Source of the DNA: DATFNI01 sp963712305
GTDB lineage: Bacteria > Bacteroidota > Rhodothermia > Balneolales > DATFMH01
DNA length: 64,000 bases
NCBI GenBank assembly: GCA_963712305.1
Contig: CAVQHI010000002.1
Coordinates: 1,922,001 to 1,986,000, forward strand
Direction of reading: 5' to 3'
Shown here: piece after piece, positions 8,905-18,150 of the stretch
Layout of the letters: each line of letters starts with the position of its first letter
How positions within the stretch are numbered: the stretch's first letter is position 1
Notes under the pieces: model-generated
Databases searched by the model: none
What the model saw: the letters and a program-made list of their open reading frames with translations, nothing else
Told to the model about the DNA's origin: nothing
Program-made: the position numbers and the translations under genes

Positions 8905-9792
8905 TCAAATTCTGTATTTTTCATAATCAGTAAAAGAAGGCGAGGCCAGCCAGTCTTCGCTTAATCCGAGATTCACGACACTCTCCATTCCTTCGGGCAT
9001 TTTTTGTGGTTTTTGATCGTACGTCATGAACCAGCAGTCGAAATGATCGTCGAGTATCCCGTTTGCTTTTGGAATGAACATGGTGAAAAAGGGATTACCG
9101 TCAATTTCCAGATCTCTCAACGGTGCTGTGTTAGGATGATCACCGATGTACAACCGTGCGCTTGCTTTCCTGAAAAGCTGAAGGCCAGCCTTGCCCTTGA
9201 AATAAATGTAGGATGCCATCAGCATATTCCTGAACTCGCAGAAGTTGGTTGCTCCAATATTCAGTTTAAGCCATTCACGGGGTGGCCGGTCGACTTCGAT
9301 TCGCATAGCAAACTGGCCGTCTACTTCGTACTGGCTGCTCGCCATTTTTTCAGTGACTTCATATTTCAGATTTGCCTGGTGTTTCGGCATTCCCCAGATA
9401 CCTTTTCCACCTTTGACGGAAACTTCGCTGCTGACCGGCAAATCAACCACATATTGACCTGTTCCATACGTTTTCATTAAAAGACCGGGAAGAAGACGTG
9501 GAGCAGGTTTAAGACCATGCGTACAGGCAATAGCAATGCTGAACTCTATGTATTTTCCGATACTCGTCTTGAGATAGTTAATGACCGTGATGAGTAATAA
9601 CCCATTCCCATTCCATAACCTAAAAGGATGTATTTCGTTACCAGGGAAATACTTCTTTGCTTTATCTGCATTGATCTGAAATCCGGCCATCAAAACTGGT
9701 GAATCTACACAATTGACGGGCATTACATAAGGGATTCCATCCACTAATGCGTATCGGTTTGAATACTTTTTGATCCTTTTGGGTACCCCCAT
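8905..9792 (-). CDS. Acetoacetate decarboxylase-family protein
   Basis: 295 residues covering one acetoacetate decarboxylase (ADC) domain. Classical ADC converts acetoacetate to acetone and CO2 through a Schiff-base lysine; many family members instead act on other oxo acids as decarboxylases, aldolases or dehydratases. Here the segment GIWGMPKHQ places Lys137 where the active-site lysine is expected. The upstream region GTGQYVVDLPVSSEVSVKGG and the glycine-rich approach to the lysine also fit the family. It lies 19 bases after the hydrolase gene and is followed at once by a membrane protein gene. In the context of a GMC oxidoreductase and hydrolases it may process an oxidised lipid-derived acid; that is inference. 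Confidence 0.8.
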   Translation of the reverse strand: MGVPKRIKKYSNRYALVDGIPYVMPVNCVDSPVLMAGFQINADKAKKYFPGNEIHPFRLWNGNGLLLITVINYLKTSIGKYIEFSIAIACTHGLKPAPRLLPGLLMKTYGTGQYVVDLPVSSEVSVKGGKGIWGMPKHQANLKYEVTEKMASSQYEVDGQFAMRIEVDRPPREWLKLNIGATNFCEFRNMLMASYIYFKGKAGLQLFRKASARLYIGDHPNTAPLRDLEIDGNPFFTMFIPKANGILDDHFDCWFMTYDQKPQKMPEGMESVVNLGLSEDWLASPSFTDYEKYRI

Positions 9793-9811
9793 AAATTACT
9801 CCTTATTTGTT

Positions 9812-10852
9812 TTACGTTTCCTTATCTAATTCACCAACCATCAGCGGGAAAATGTGTTCAGCAGCATTATCACCCATAAAGACATCAAGATGACTGTATT
9901 CGGGCAACAGATGAATAGCATGTCTGCCGGGATCTAAATGGTCAAAGTATTCATAGGTTCTCATCTGACTCTCCGGGAGAAAACACAGATTTTTCTCACC
10001 CGCAAAGAAAGCAAACCGTGCATCTGTTTTAGGCGGACTTGCCAAGTAATCGTCGGGTAATTGGCCATCATGGCGAGCTGCTACCAGATTTCCCTTTCTA
10101 ATACATTTTTTTATCTGTTTGAAGAAGGTGAGAGGCACAGCAGCAAACTCATTCTTCAGCCATTCATGCGTCTCCTCGTTCAGATTTTCATGCCGCCAAA
10201 GTGCTGGAAATCCACTTCCATAGGTAAAGCTTACTTCCTTGCATACGCCATTATCACACTCATGATGTGCAGCTTCAACTAAACCATTTATAATTTTTGG
10301 TAACACCCAGGGTGCTTTATTGCCCCATTGTGGATTCAGGTATTTTAAAAACAACTGGACTACAGGCAAAGCCCAATTCATCTTGAAGATCGACCAATCG
10401 GGTACTACAGGATGCAGTGAAACGGCATTACTGACAATGGTCTTTACTTGCGGGACTAGTCCCGCAACAGCAGACATCATAAAACTGGTAGATCCCTGGC
10501 AATGTATGACAGCCTTTATTTCTTTCTGTCCTGTTTCCTGAACTATTTTTTCAACTGCTTTGGGATGATCATATTTTGCGGCCCGATCCAGGTTCCACTC
10601 ATTGGGCGGGAAATCGATGCTTGCACGCCAGTTCTCAAGCCAGACATCGTAACCTGACTCCACCAGAAAATCCACAACAGTAGTCCGTACGGGTGCTCTG
10701 AAAATATTGGCTCGTACTCCGGCGCCGTGGACTACAATTACCGGGCCTTTTGGAGGATGGTCTTCATTCTTAATATTGATCAGATTACAATGAAACCCAT
10801 CTCCCGCAGTAAAAGGAACAATTCTTTCATGATATGGTTTTAACATTTCCAT
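9812..10852 (-). CDS. Alpha/beta hydrolase, GMC-associated
   Basis: 346 residues with an alpha/beta-hydrolase fold. The oxyanion region is VVHGAGVRANIF (about 40-51), the nucleophile elbow is HCQGSTSF (Ser about 120), and the catalytic His is in PEYSHLDVF near residue 322. An Asp in the FAGEKNLCFLPES region or nearby would complete the triad. No signal peptide is visible, so it probably acts in the cytoplasm. Hydrolases of this type are commonly encoded beside, or fused to, cholesterol-oxidase-like GMC proteins in other bacteria. Here only 2 bases separate it from the GMC gene. The likely substrate is a lipid or sterol ester; this is inferred from context. Confidence 0.83.
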   Translation of the reverse strand: MEMLKPYHERIVPFTAGDGFHCNLINIKNEDHPPKGPVIVVHGAGVRANIFRAPVRTTVVDFLVESGYDVWLENWRASIDFPPNEWNLDRAAKYDHPKAVEKIVQETGQKEIKAVIHCQGSTSFMMSAVAGLVPQVKTIVSNAVSLHPVVPDWSIFKMNWALPVVQLFLKYLNPQWGNKAPWVLPKIINGLVEAAHHECDNGVCKEVSFTYGSGFPALWRHENLNEETHEWLKNEFAAVPLTFFKQIKKCIRKGNLVAARHDGQLPDDYLASPPKTDARFAFFAGEKNLCFLPESQMRTYEYFDHLDPGRHAIHLLPEYSHLDVFMGDNAAEHIFPLMVGELDKET

Positions 10853-10854
10853 AA

Positions 10855-13182
10855 TCAGACATAAACGTCTACGATATTTTCGGCAAAGAACTTCAGAAAC
10901 AGCGCCCGGTACTTGAGTTCATCTTTTGTACCTTTGGCACCGGGAACCTTCATGGTGGTCATTTGTTTCCTGAAATCATCCGGGTTTATTTTCAGGATTC
11001 CTTTTCCGAGAACCGGGGCCTTATCTGTGTCACCATCATGTATAGTGATAAACAGGGTGGTTGTGTCCTCCCAGACATCAAATCCGGGATCGTCACGAAT
11101 TAGCTTATACCCGTTGAAGTAATATTCTTTTCCCTCTTCGCTGTTAAGTTTCATCCGGTAACGCATATAGCGGATGTCTTTTTGATCTGGATCTTTCGTA
11201 AACAGGTTAAACTCACCATTGGAGACTGATAGGTTATGTTTGGAAAGAGCCGGAGCTGTTACAGAACCAACGATAGTAGCACTGTGACTTGGATCCTTAA
11301 TCATCGTATCCAGATCATTCGAATGGATAGTCAATACAAATGAGAAAGCACTATCATCCAATTTTCCCTGTTTATATCCGTCCTCAAAGTTTTCAGCGCC
11401 AACTGAGAGGTAACCAGCCATTCGTTCAGTAAACTGAATACCGGGTTTTGTTTCCACCTTTTTTTCTGTTTGCTTGCCGCCCAGACTATAATCAATGGTC
11501 CATCCTCTATCTTTTGCGATATATTGGCAATTGCGTTCGGCCAGGGTTGAAATTGTAAGAAGGGGATTGACACCAAGCGGCCGTGGTACAATCGACCCAT
11601 CATTTACATATAAGCCTTCATAAACCGTGTTGCCACTTGATGCAGCGAAAACCTGTCCTTTGTGATTAACGACTCCTTTCGTAGCATCTTCGCCCATAAT
11701 GCAACCACCCAGTGGATGAACCGTTGTTATTCGGTTCTTAAACAGTTTGTTCCATGTCGGGTTCTTAATGTAGGTTCCGCCCAGTTTTTCAGTGACTTTT
11801 CGCAGGTTATCGCTGACCTTCTTAAAGATGGATTCCTTGCCGACATTTCCCCATTTAATACGTACGCGGTTATCCTTGAGGTAAAGCTCTCCCTGACCGT
11901 CATCGTGTGTCATTACAAGGTAGGTCATCGTGTTCCTGGTAGCGCCGTGATAGGCACCACGGAAAATGGAACCAATCCTCCTCCAGAATTCACGCAGAAA
12001 ATCCCTGAATCCACTGTCTGTGTCTTTTGAAAATTTGGAATAGAATGATAAAACCAACGGCATATATGCAGATAAAGCGGCGGGAATAACGCCCTCCTCA
12101 ATCACCATGCCGTCCGATCCCTTTCCGTTGGTATACAGATCTTTCCTCAGGTCAATAACCCCGGTGATACAGGGACCCACAGGATCGTTGGGATCCGGTT
12201 TGTCATGGCCGATCCCTATAGCATTGGCTTCATAATCATTGTTGTATCCAAACCCGAGAAAGTCGCCATTGCCGGTAAAACGTTTGCCAACCATATCCGA
12301 GAGAGGCAACCCGGCTTTTTTTGAACGAAGCAGGATTTCCGTTGACCCCAGTGTGCCCGCTCCCAGAATGATAATATCTGCCGTAATAAAACTGGTTGAA
12401 TTGGTGAACTTCTCTCTGCCTGCTCCAAGAATTTTATAGTGGATTGCCCATTTGTCAGTCAGGCGTTCAACATGGTCAACAGCAACTTCAGTAAATATAT
12501 CCGCGCCGTGATTTCTTGCATCGGGCAAATAGTTCATCAGTGTGGTGTTTTTCGCCCAATAATTGCATCCGGTCACACAATCGCCGCAGTTTCTGCAGGC
12601 TTTCTGTTCTACGCCAACATGGTTCACTCCATCTTCGAATGTTACGTTTATAGGCGGACGATAGAGAGCTTTATTCGGCCACGCTTTTGCTGCAATTTCC
12701 ATCGATTTAAGTTTCGCCGGTGTCGGCCAATCCTCTGGATATGGAGTGGGTCTAAGCATATCTCGTGCCAGTGACATGCATGATTTGAGCGTAGATTGAT
12801 CATTACGCAGTTCGGCCGGAAAATCCTCTGAGTTCATCACCCATTCCTCGGCCGGAAGCCATACATTGGCATTGACCAGCGAGGTTCCTCCAAGACCGCA
12901 TCCCTGGAATACGTTCACCTCGTTGTTGAAGCGAAAGTCATACAACCCTGTTTCTGAACCGACATGAGTTCCTTCGATATCCATTTGCATCTCTTTCTGG
13001 GCCTCGAGCTCCTCGTCTGGATATTCCCCGGGGTGAATCTCTTTTCCCCTTTCCAAAAGGCATACTGATCTTCCGGTCCTGGCCATACGAGAGGCACTGA
13101 TACCACCCCCATATCCGGATCCGACAACAATCACATTATAATGGTTTTTGATCTGCTCAATAGGCAACGACAATCGTTCCAT
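10855..13182 (-). CDS. GMC oxidoreductase, cholesterol-oxidase-like, with C-terminal accessory domain
   Basis: 775 residues. The N-terminal FAD-binding motif is VVGSGYGGG (about 19-27), followed by the GMC signature region GCGLGGTSLVNANV. A cysteine cluster CRNCGDCVTGC (about 210) is present; I recall it from the cholesterol-oxidase branch. The C-terminal part of the catalytic region contains HPLGGCIMG and VNDGSIVPRPLGVNP, the substrate/FAD domain hallmarks. Residues ~580-775 form an extra domain with RDDPGFDVWEDTTTL, shared with the patatin in the same operon. The family oxidises the 3-hydroxyl of sterols or other alcohols using FAD and oxygen or another acceptor. No export signal is evident. 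Neighbours are the alpha/beta hydrolase (2-base gap) and the metallophosphoesterase (16-base gap). Confidence 0.88.
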   Translation of the reverse strand: MERLSLPIEQIKNHYNVIVVGSGYGGGISASRMARTGRSVCLLERGKEIHPGEYPDEELEAQKEMQMDIEGTHVGSETGLYDFRFNNEVNVFQGCGLGGTSLVNANVWLPAEEWVMNSEDFPAELRNDQSTLKSCMSLARDMLRPTPYPEDWPTPAKLKSMEIAAKAWPNKALYRPPINVTFEDGVNHVGVEQKACRNCGDCVTGCNYWAKNTTLMNYLPDARNHGADIFTEVAVDHVERLTDKWAIHYKILGAGREKFTNSTSFITADIIILGAGTLGSTEILLRSKKAGLPLSDMVGKRFTGNGDFLGFGYNNDYEANAIGIGHDKPDPNDPVGPCITGVIDLRKDLYTNGKGSDGMVIEEGVIPAALSAYMPLVLSFYSKFSKDTDSGFRDFLREFWRRIGSIFRGAYHGATRNTMTYLVMTHDDGQGELYLKDNRVRIKWGNVGKESIFKKVSDNLRKVTEKLGGTYIKNPTWNKLFKNRITTVHPLGGCIMGEDATKGVVNHKGQVFAASSGNTVYEGLYVNDGSIVPRPLGVNPLLTISTLAERNCQYIAKDRGWTIDYSLGGKQTEKKVETKPGIQFTERMAGYLSVGAENFEDGYKQGKLDDSAFSFVLTIHSNDLDTMIKDPSHSATIVGSVTAPALSKHNLSVSNGEFNLFTKDPDQKDIRYMRYRMKLNSEEGKEYYFNGYKLIRDDPGFDVWEDTTTLFITIHDGDTDKAPVLGKGILKINPDDFRKQMTTMKVPGAKGTKDELKYRALFLKFFAENIVDVYV

Positions 13183-13198
13183 ACAAATCTCCGCTGAT

Positions 13199-14968
13199 TT
13201 ACTTTCTTTTTATATCTATTGGATCTTGTATTAGACTATAATCCAGAGGATTTACAGGTTCATACCATGGATTTTCCCCTTCAACTCCGGGATTATATTT
13301 CCAGTTCTGACATGCTTTTGGAATCTTTATTGGGAATATCCTCAAACCATCCCGGCTTAGATGCATGCGAAGAAAATTCTTATAATCGGCTCCCCTGAAT
13401 GACGAAAAGGCTTCTGTTTGATGCATATTGAAAACCAAATTGACAATCAGCAAATAAAGGCCCATGGCTCCGCCACTAAGTAACCAGCCTAACAGTGCGA
13501 TAACAACAGCGATAAGAACAACACCAATGATTGATAGCGGGGAGAAACCCCAGATGTTGATAACCAACCAAGCGGTTAACCAAACGGCGAAAATCAACAG
13601 GAAGACCTGGACAAGACCATGCAAGACACCGGTTATCCATCCCCATGTCGGGTTCTTTAATTTTTTATCTGCAAAGCCGACTATTCCGATAAAGATTACC
13701 CCCAGGAAGAAGCAGAAGCCGGGATGCATCCCCAGAAATTTTCCAAATTCAATAAATGCTCCGTTGCCACCCCAGAAAGATTTTGTAGACTGTGATGCCA
13801 GGAACGAGGAGTCTCCCCAATGTTCACTGCCTGCGAACCAGGTGAACAACAGGTATATCACAGCGAAGAAAGCTCCAAAACTTTTATTTATTAAAGGAAA
13901 CCTCAGATTCTTCCACGCCATCTTCCGCGATTGTCCTGATGTTGGAAATGCCGCTTTCTTTTCATATTTGCCTTCTTTCAGGTGAAGAGTGTCTGGTATT
14001 TGATGGGTTGGATGAGAAAATGCGCCACCACCGCCGGCCGTGATTTTCCAATCGGGTGTGTCATCATCTGTTTTTTGAAAACTAGTAAAGTGATGCAGAT
14101 CCCCCGTTAAAACCAGACGGAAATTGATCTTTTTGCCTTCTTTACCAGCATATCGCTGCTGGAAAAATTCAAGATTCTTGTATGGTTTATTATCCCGCTC
14201 ATATTCCTGGTAAACCCAAACGGGCTCGGCCGTACACAGAATGATGCTGTCACCGTCTTTAGCCTCCTTGAAGGCGTGATCGAAGTAATCAAGCTGAGGT
14301 TTGTCAATGTCGGTGCTAAGCTGGATATCAATCCCCCAAACCCACCAATTATCAGGTAGCTTAATAGAGAAATAGCTCCGCGATTGCATTGTTTTCCAGC
14401 CGCCAATCCATCTCTTCTGGCAAAACAGTTTAATAAAGCTGGAAAGGCCATCATACCAGTCGTGATTACCCGGTATGGCAAAAAGATTTGGGGGGGCATC
14501 CGATTCCGATACGAAGGGCAGGGAACACCGGTATGGGCCAACCAGTTTGTCGTTGTAAGCCTGCCACGTTGCTGTTGGATAGACTTCATCTCCACCCATG
14601 ATCAAAATATTTCCGCGAGGCAAATCATGTTGAATTCCCTTGCCGTCAGCTGCAGCAAGCTTTTTCCTTCCCAACAGATAGGAAACGGAATACGTTGAAT
14701 CCCATCCTGATCCAAGATCTGCTACAAAGTCTATCCATATATCTTCACGGTCTGAATAGTCGTAGAATTCATGGATTCGCTCTTCTGTAACGAGTACCGC
14801 CTGCATTTCTCTTTTGTCAGCATAGCTCCCGAAAATAGATGATATCACTGCCCTGAGACCGGTTTGAGCCAGTTGCGTGGGACTAAACCAGTCGACCATT
14901 GGCTGTCTCTTAAAGCCAAGCGATGCAGCAGAATCATCAATAGGACTTTTGGAATCTTTATGAAGCAT
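13199..14968 (-). CDS. Calcineurin-like metallophosphoesterase with C-terminal membrane helices
   Basis: 589 residues. The dinuclear metal site of the metallophosphoesterase superfamily is visible in order: VADLG (Asp84), GGDEVYP (126-131), PGNHDWYDG (Asn/His about 168-169) and, later, LTGDLHHFTSF. Compared with simple phosphoesterases it has long insertions. About residues 365-510 contain several hydrophobic helices (FFAVIYLLFTW, FFLGVIFIGIVGF, VFLLIFAVWLTAWL, GVVLIAVVIALLGWLL), so the enzyme is membrane-bound. The product ends with a soluble tail. It is the first gene of the 11-gene operon, so the promoter should lie at 14969-15400. Hydrolysis of a lipid phosphate is a reasonable guess; the substrate cannot be read from the sequence. 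Confidence 0.85.
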   Translation of the reverse strand: MLHKDSKSPIDDSAASLGFKRQPMVDWFSPTQLAQTGLRAVISSIFGSYADKREMQAVLVTEERIHEFYDYSDREDIWIDFVADLGSGWDSTYSVSYLLGRKKLAAADGKGIQHDLPRGNILIMGGDEVYPTATWQAYNDKLVGPYRCSLPFVSESDAPPNLFAIPGNHDWYDGLSSFIKLFCQKRWIGGWKTMQSRSYFSIKLPDNWWVWGIDIQLSTDIDKPQLDYFDHAFKEAKDGDSIILCTAEPVWVYQEYERDNKPYKNLEFFQQRYAGKEGKKINFRLVLTGDLHHFTSFQKTDDDTPDWKITAGGGGAFSHPTHQIPDTLHLKEGKYEKKAAFPTSGQSRKMAWKNLRFPLINKSFGAFFAVIYLLFTWFAGSEHWGDSSFLASQSTKSFWGGNGAFIEFGKFLGMHPGFCFFLGVIFIGIVGFADKKLKNPTWGWITGVLHGLVQVFLLIFAVWLTAWLVINIWGFSPLSIIGVVLIAVVIALLGWLLSGGAMGLYLLIVNLVFNMHQTEAFSSFRGADYKNFLRMHLSRDGLRIFPIKIPKACQNWKYNPGVEGENPWYEPVNPLDYSLIQDPIDIKRK

Positions 14969-15459
14969 ATAGCAAAACCTTACCTGGTGTATTCAATCGA
15001 TTCAACTTAGTACATAGTGTTGGCCATCGACTGGAATTATGCCAAAATCGTTTCCAGTCAATAATGTTTGTAATTCTATCGGTTTTAGATCTTATAAACC
15101 TGGTTAAGCAGGTTTACCTGCTGGTTTACTTCCTCCTTACTAACAACCTGTCGATCAACTAAATCTTAGCAGTAAATACTGCTTCCCGCACAAATTAGAC
15201 GCTCAATAATGATTGCAATCTTTGCAAATTATCTCTCTACCCGCATATCAATAATGCCAGAGCAATTATTATTGATTAAACTTACATGCAATATAATTTA
15301 AAAACCGAATCCTACAAATAATACTATAGTAAAATTGAGGCTTAAGTCTATAAAATGTTTATCACTTTATCCCATTTAAAGGCTATTTAATCCATAATGA
15401 ATAAGGATGGATTAATAAAGATTAGTGGAGATCATATTAGGTCAGTTTTGAAATTCCAC
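14969..15459. other. Intergenic region, expected promoter of the lipid operon
   Basis: About 490 bases, AT-rich in the right half, with no open frame of note, no tRNA and no convincing hairpin terminator. Since all genes on both sides run leftwards, this region must hold the promoter of the 14968-3128 operon and the end of the 15460-16041 transcript. I could not identify a -33/-7 pair with confidence. Confidence 0.5.
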
Positions 15460-16041
15460 TTAAAAAATTTCCTGTATTGGGTACACATAAACCAGGTACA
15501 AATAGAAGAACACAAGAGAGATCACAAGAATGATTACGCCTAAAACAGGCGATGAAACTTTGATACCTTTTGCAGATGCCTCAAATTCCGTAATGCTTTC
15601 TTCAGCCGGACCAGAACCTTCTTCATTACCCTTCTTCATAGATTTATAAAACTGAATGCCAGAGAAGCATATCCCGGAAATAACAAGCAACAAAACAACG
15701 TAGAAAATGATCATCGATGAGAAGAGTTGCCATGCAAAAACCTCTTTTCGATGTTTAAAGCCTGATATCCTATAATCGTAATACGCATGCAGTGATTCCA
15801 GATAGATAGCTTTCGTTGAATCATCCATGAGTTGTTGTGGAACAGAGAAAGGAGGTAAGAGTGCGCTATCGGGCGATACCGAGGAATGCGACATCTCCTG
15901 TTTCATTTGATCCAGGATGTTTCCTACTTTTTTTTGGGTGCTGTGTATGGTGTCCTGATTTTGTGCCTTGGCTACTGCAGTGCAAAATGTTGTGACATTA
16001 ACTACAATCGGCAGAATTAACAGCAGTACGGAAGATTTCAT
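15460..16041 (-). CDS. Exported membrane protein with two C-terminal helices
   Basis: 193 residues. An N-terminal signal sequence (MKSSVLLLILPIVVNVTTF to the AKAQ region) is followed by a ~70-residue soluble part. A membrane helix lies at about 106-128, a short charged loop EEGSGPAEESITEFEASAKG follows, and a last helix contains GVIILVISLVFFYLYLVYV. The segment before the last helix (KVSSPVLGVIILVIS) looks like one I have seen in other uncharacterised inner-membrane proteins. It lies 31 bases after the secreted protein gene at 16073, with which it is probably co-transcribed. Function unknown. Confidence 0.7.
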   Translation of the reverse strand: MKSSVLLLILPIVVNVTTFCTAVAKAQNQDTIHSTQKKVGNILDQMKQEMSHSSVSPDSALLPPFSVPQQLMDDSTKAIYLESLHAYYDYRISGFKHRKEVFAWQLFSSMIIFYVVLLLVISGICFSGIQFYKSMKKGNEEGSGPAEESITEFEASAKGIKVSSPVLGVIILVISLVFFYLYLVYVYPIQEIF

Positions 16042-16072
16042 TTGGATTGTGACCCGTTTTGTTAATCTTTAC

Positions 16073-16978
16073 TCAAAACGATGAGTCGGAATCTGACTCA
16101 CTTAGTCTGTCAAGAAATTCGAGTCTCATATCAACTCTATTATAAAGGTTAGCAGCATTCGCATCCTCAAACCTCTGATAGCTCTCAAAAGAGGCATCAT
16201 CATTTACCGAATATTTGATCTTTTGCAGCAATGACTCGCCCACGTATTCAATCCAACCGTTTAAGCCGGAGAGCCAGTTATTGTCTACTGATGAGGAGAC
16301 GTCGCTAAAAAATTCAGGAGGTGAAGCCGGTTGTACCTGTAGCATACTCATGGTCATTGATTTCCCGGTTTTGGGATCATAAATGGATATTGATCCGCCC
16401 GGGCTGATTGTCTTAATTCTCCCATTGGAATAGTGTATTTCAACAGTCCCGTCCGGTTTAATGATTCGTTTGAAACCAGTTGCATCGGATGTATGAGTTG
16501 TATCCGATGCTGTTTCAGATCCGGCCACTTGATATTTCTTCCCGGGTTGTAGTTGCAACTGATAGTTGTTTACAGCCATTTGTTTGCCGAACATCCATTT
16601 TACAGGAACGAGGAATTCAAATAACATGCGTTTTTGATCGGCTGTGAAAACCTGAAATCGCAATTGATCGACGGCTACATTTCCCTTTGTTATGGTAAAA
16701 CTGGCGGTCCCCCTGCCTTTTCCATATTTATATATTGGTGATCCACTTGCGGCGTAATTTGGCGACAGAACACCTTTTGTTATTGGCCGGATAAAGATTC
16801 GGATTCCCTTCATTACCCTCGAGGTATATTCAAAAGTAATGTTTCCTTTTTGGTTCAATTTCAGCCTTGCGGGTGAGTTTGGCGTGATGCTAGTCACAGA
16901 AATAGACTGAGCATATCCCGGCTTTTGACTTAATCCAAAAACGGCTATTACAAGTATTGAATAGATGAATCGCTTCAT
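16073..16978 (-). CDS. Secreted protein of unknown function
   Basis: About 301 residues from the ATG at 16978, chosen over an upstream GTG because GAGGAAA stands just before it and the product then begins with a clean signal peptide (MKRFIYSILVIAVFGLSQ, cleavage near GYAQ). Residues ~25-130 read as a beta-rich, Ig-like domain (SITPNSPARLKLNQKGNITFEY). A central segment repeats short Gly/Asp turns (KPDGTVEIHYSNGRIKTIS, GGSISIYDPKTG), like YD-type hairpins. The C-terminal ~90 residues are helical and polar. No family recognised; most likely periplasmic or surface-exposed. It is followed after 31 bases by a small membrane protein. Confidence 0.65.
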   Translation of the reverse strand: MKRFIYSILVIAVFGLSQKPGYAQSISVTSITPNSPARLKLNQKGNITFEYTSRVMKGIRIFIRPITKGVLSPNYAASGSPIYKYGKGRGTASFTITKGNVAVDQLRFQVFTADQKRMLFEFLVPVKWMFGKQMAVNNYQLQLQPGKKYQVAGSETASDTTHTSDATGFKRIIKPDGTVEIHYSNGRIKTISPGGSISIYDPKTGKSMTMSMLQVQPASPPEFFSDVSSSVDNNWLSGLNGWIEYVGESLLQKIKYSVNDDASFESYQRFEDANAANLYNRVDMRLEFLDRLSESDSDSSF

Positions 16979-17174
16979 TGGTTTCCTCACTTTCTGCGTA
17001 TGTATAAGTTCAGACCGGGCAAAGTCATGGTTTGATTATTGATTAGATGATTCCCATGGGCTTAGTAGTCGGAGTGAGTTGGACATTGTTCGAGAAGTTC
17101 GAAATTGAGTATGGGATCAAAAAAATGCCCGGTCGTTTCATTATGTTTTCCATAAGATGATCTGAAATTGGTGT

Positions 17175-17999
17175 TCAACTTTTTCGAATGAAATCCTTCG
17201 AAACCCATCCATGAACTTTTACTTCCACCAGGAACCATCCATTCTGTTCATCAAGGATATCTACGATAGTGTTTTGTGATAACTTTGGAGAGATAACGGG
17301 ATTTTGGGTTGAAGGGCCGGTGCGAACATTGAGACTAGATGCGGTCACAATTCCTGGATTTTTGAAGGAAGTAGTATCAGCAGTTTCCTGATCGCTGCGG
17401 TCGGCGTGAAGAAGTTTGTCTCGCATTTTATCGAATGAGAAAGCCGGTCCGGGATCAATTTTGCGACCGGGTGCAATCTCCTCGTGACCTAAAATTTCTT
17501 TGATGTGATATTTCCGGATGAGATCATTGCACAGGTTATAAACTGCAGTAATCTGCTCTTCAGTATATTGTTGCCAATAGGTTGGTGTCGTTTCATTCCG
17601 ATGAACAGCCAGGACAACATCATCTTCACTGTAGGTCTTTCCAAACCATGCCTGGTAAAGGTTTCCGCTTTTTACCAATTTGCCTGCATTTACGATCTCA
17701 ATACCAATAGCATATTTATTGAATTCAACGCGGTCACCGTACGCACTTTTCCCGGCATGCCAGGCTATGGTATTAAAGGGAACAAGCTGGGTTATCGTAC
17801 CATCGCGAGCCAGAACGACATGAGCAGAAGCTTTGACTTCGGGATTAGACAGTGTCTTTATAGCTGATTCCGCAGTGGCGCCGGCAGTATAATGGATGAT
17901 GATTGTGTCGGGCAGCCCCGTTTCAAACTTGCCGTTGTGGTTCGGCGACTCTGTAAATTTGACCGTTGCATCATCAAGCTGGTTGTTTTTGATATTCAT
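17175..17999 (-). CDS. N-acetylmuramoyl-L-alanine amidase with C-terminal SH3b domain
   Basis: 274 residues. Residues ~25-195 are an AmpD/Amidase_2 domain: IIIHYTAGATAESA (zinc His about 36), AWHAGKSAY, YAIGIEIVNAG, and ILGHEEIAPGRKIDPGPAF, which supplies the second His and the Asp ligand plus the catalytic Lys. Residues ~215-274 are a bacterial SH3 domain (ASSLNVRTGPSTQNPVISP, then WFLVEVKVHGWVSKDF), which usually binds peptidoglycan. No signal peptide is visible, as with the amidase at 4962. It is AmpD-like in size and order plus the SH3b tail. A 151-base gap separates it from the upstream gene. Confidence 0.9.
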   Translation of the reverse strand: MNIKNNQLDDATVKFTESPNHNGKFETGLPDTIIIHYTAGATAESAIKTLSNPEVKASAHVVLARDGTITQLVPFNTIAWHAGKSAYGDRVEFNKYAIGIEIVNAGKLVKSGNLYQAWFGKTYSEDDVVLAVHRNETTPTYWQQYTEEQITAVYNLCNDLIRKYHIKEILGHEEIAPGRKIDPGPAFSFDKMRDKLLHADRSDQETADTTSFKNPGIVTASSLNVRTGPSTQNPVISPKLSQNTIVDILDEQNGWFLVEVKVHGWVSKDFIRKS

Positions 18000-18150
18000 A
18001 GTTCAATTGATATTTATGAATAGCTTTGGCTCTATTTTTTGCCGTTGAGGTATATTTGAGACCGGACTTTTGCTGAAAGTCCAGTGAAAGGATGAAGAAC
18101 AGATCCATAGGATACTCCTGAACAGAGTTTTATTGTGGATAGGTGCGGTT

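Noticed and set aside
8888..8908. TTG start for the DUF1772-like gene
   Set aside because: It overlaps the previous stop, but has no Shine-Dalgarno and would put a hydrophobic, unusual extension before MKDFLLK. Kept only as an alternative.
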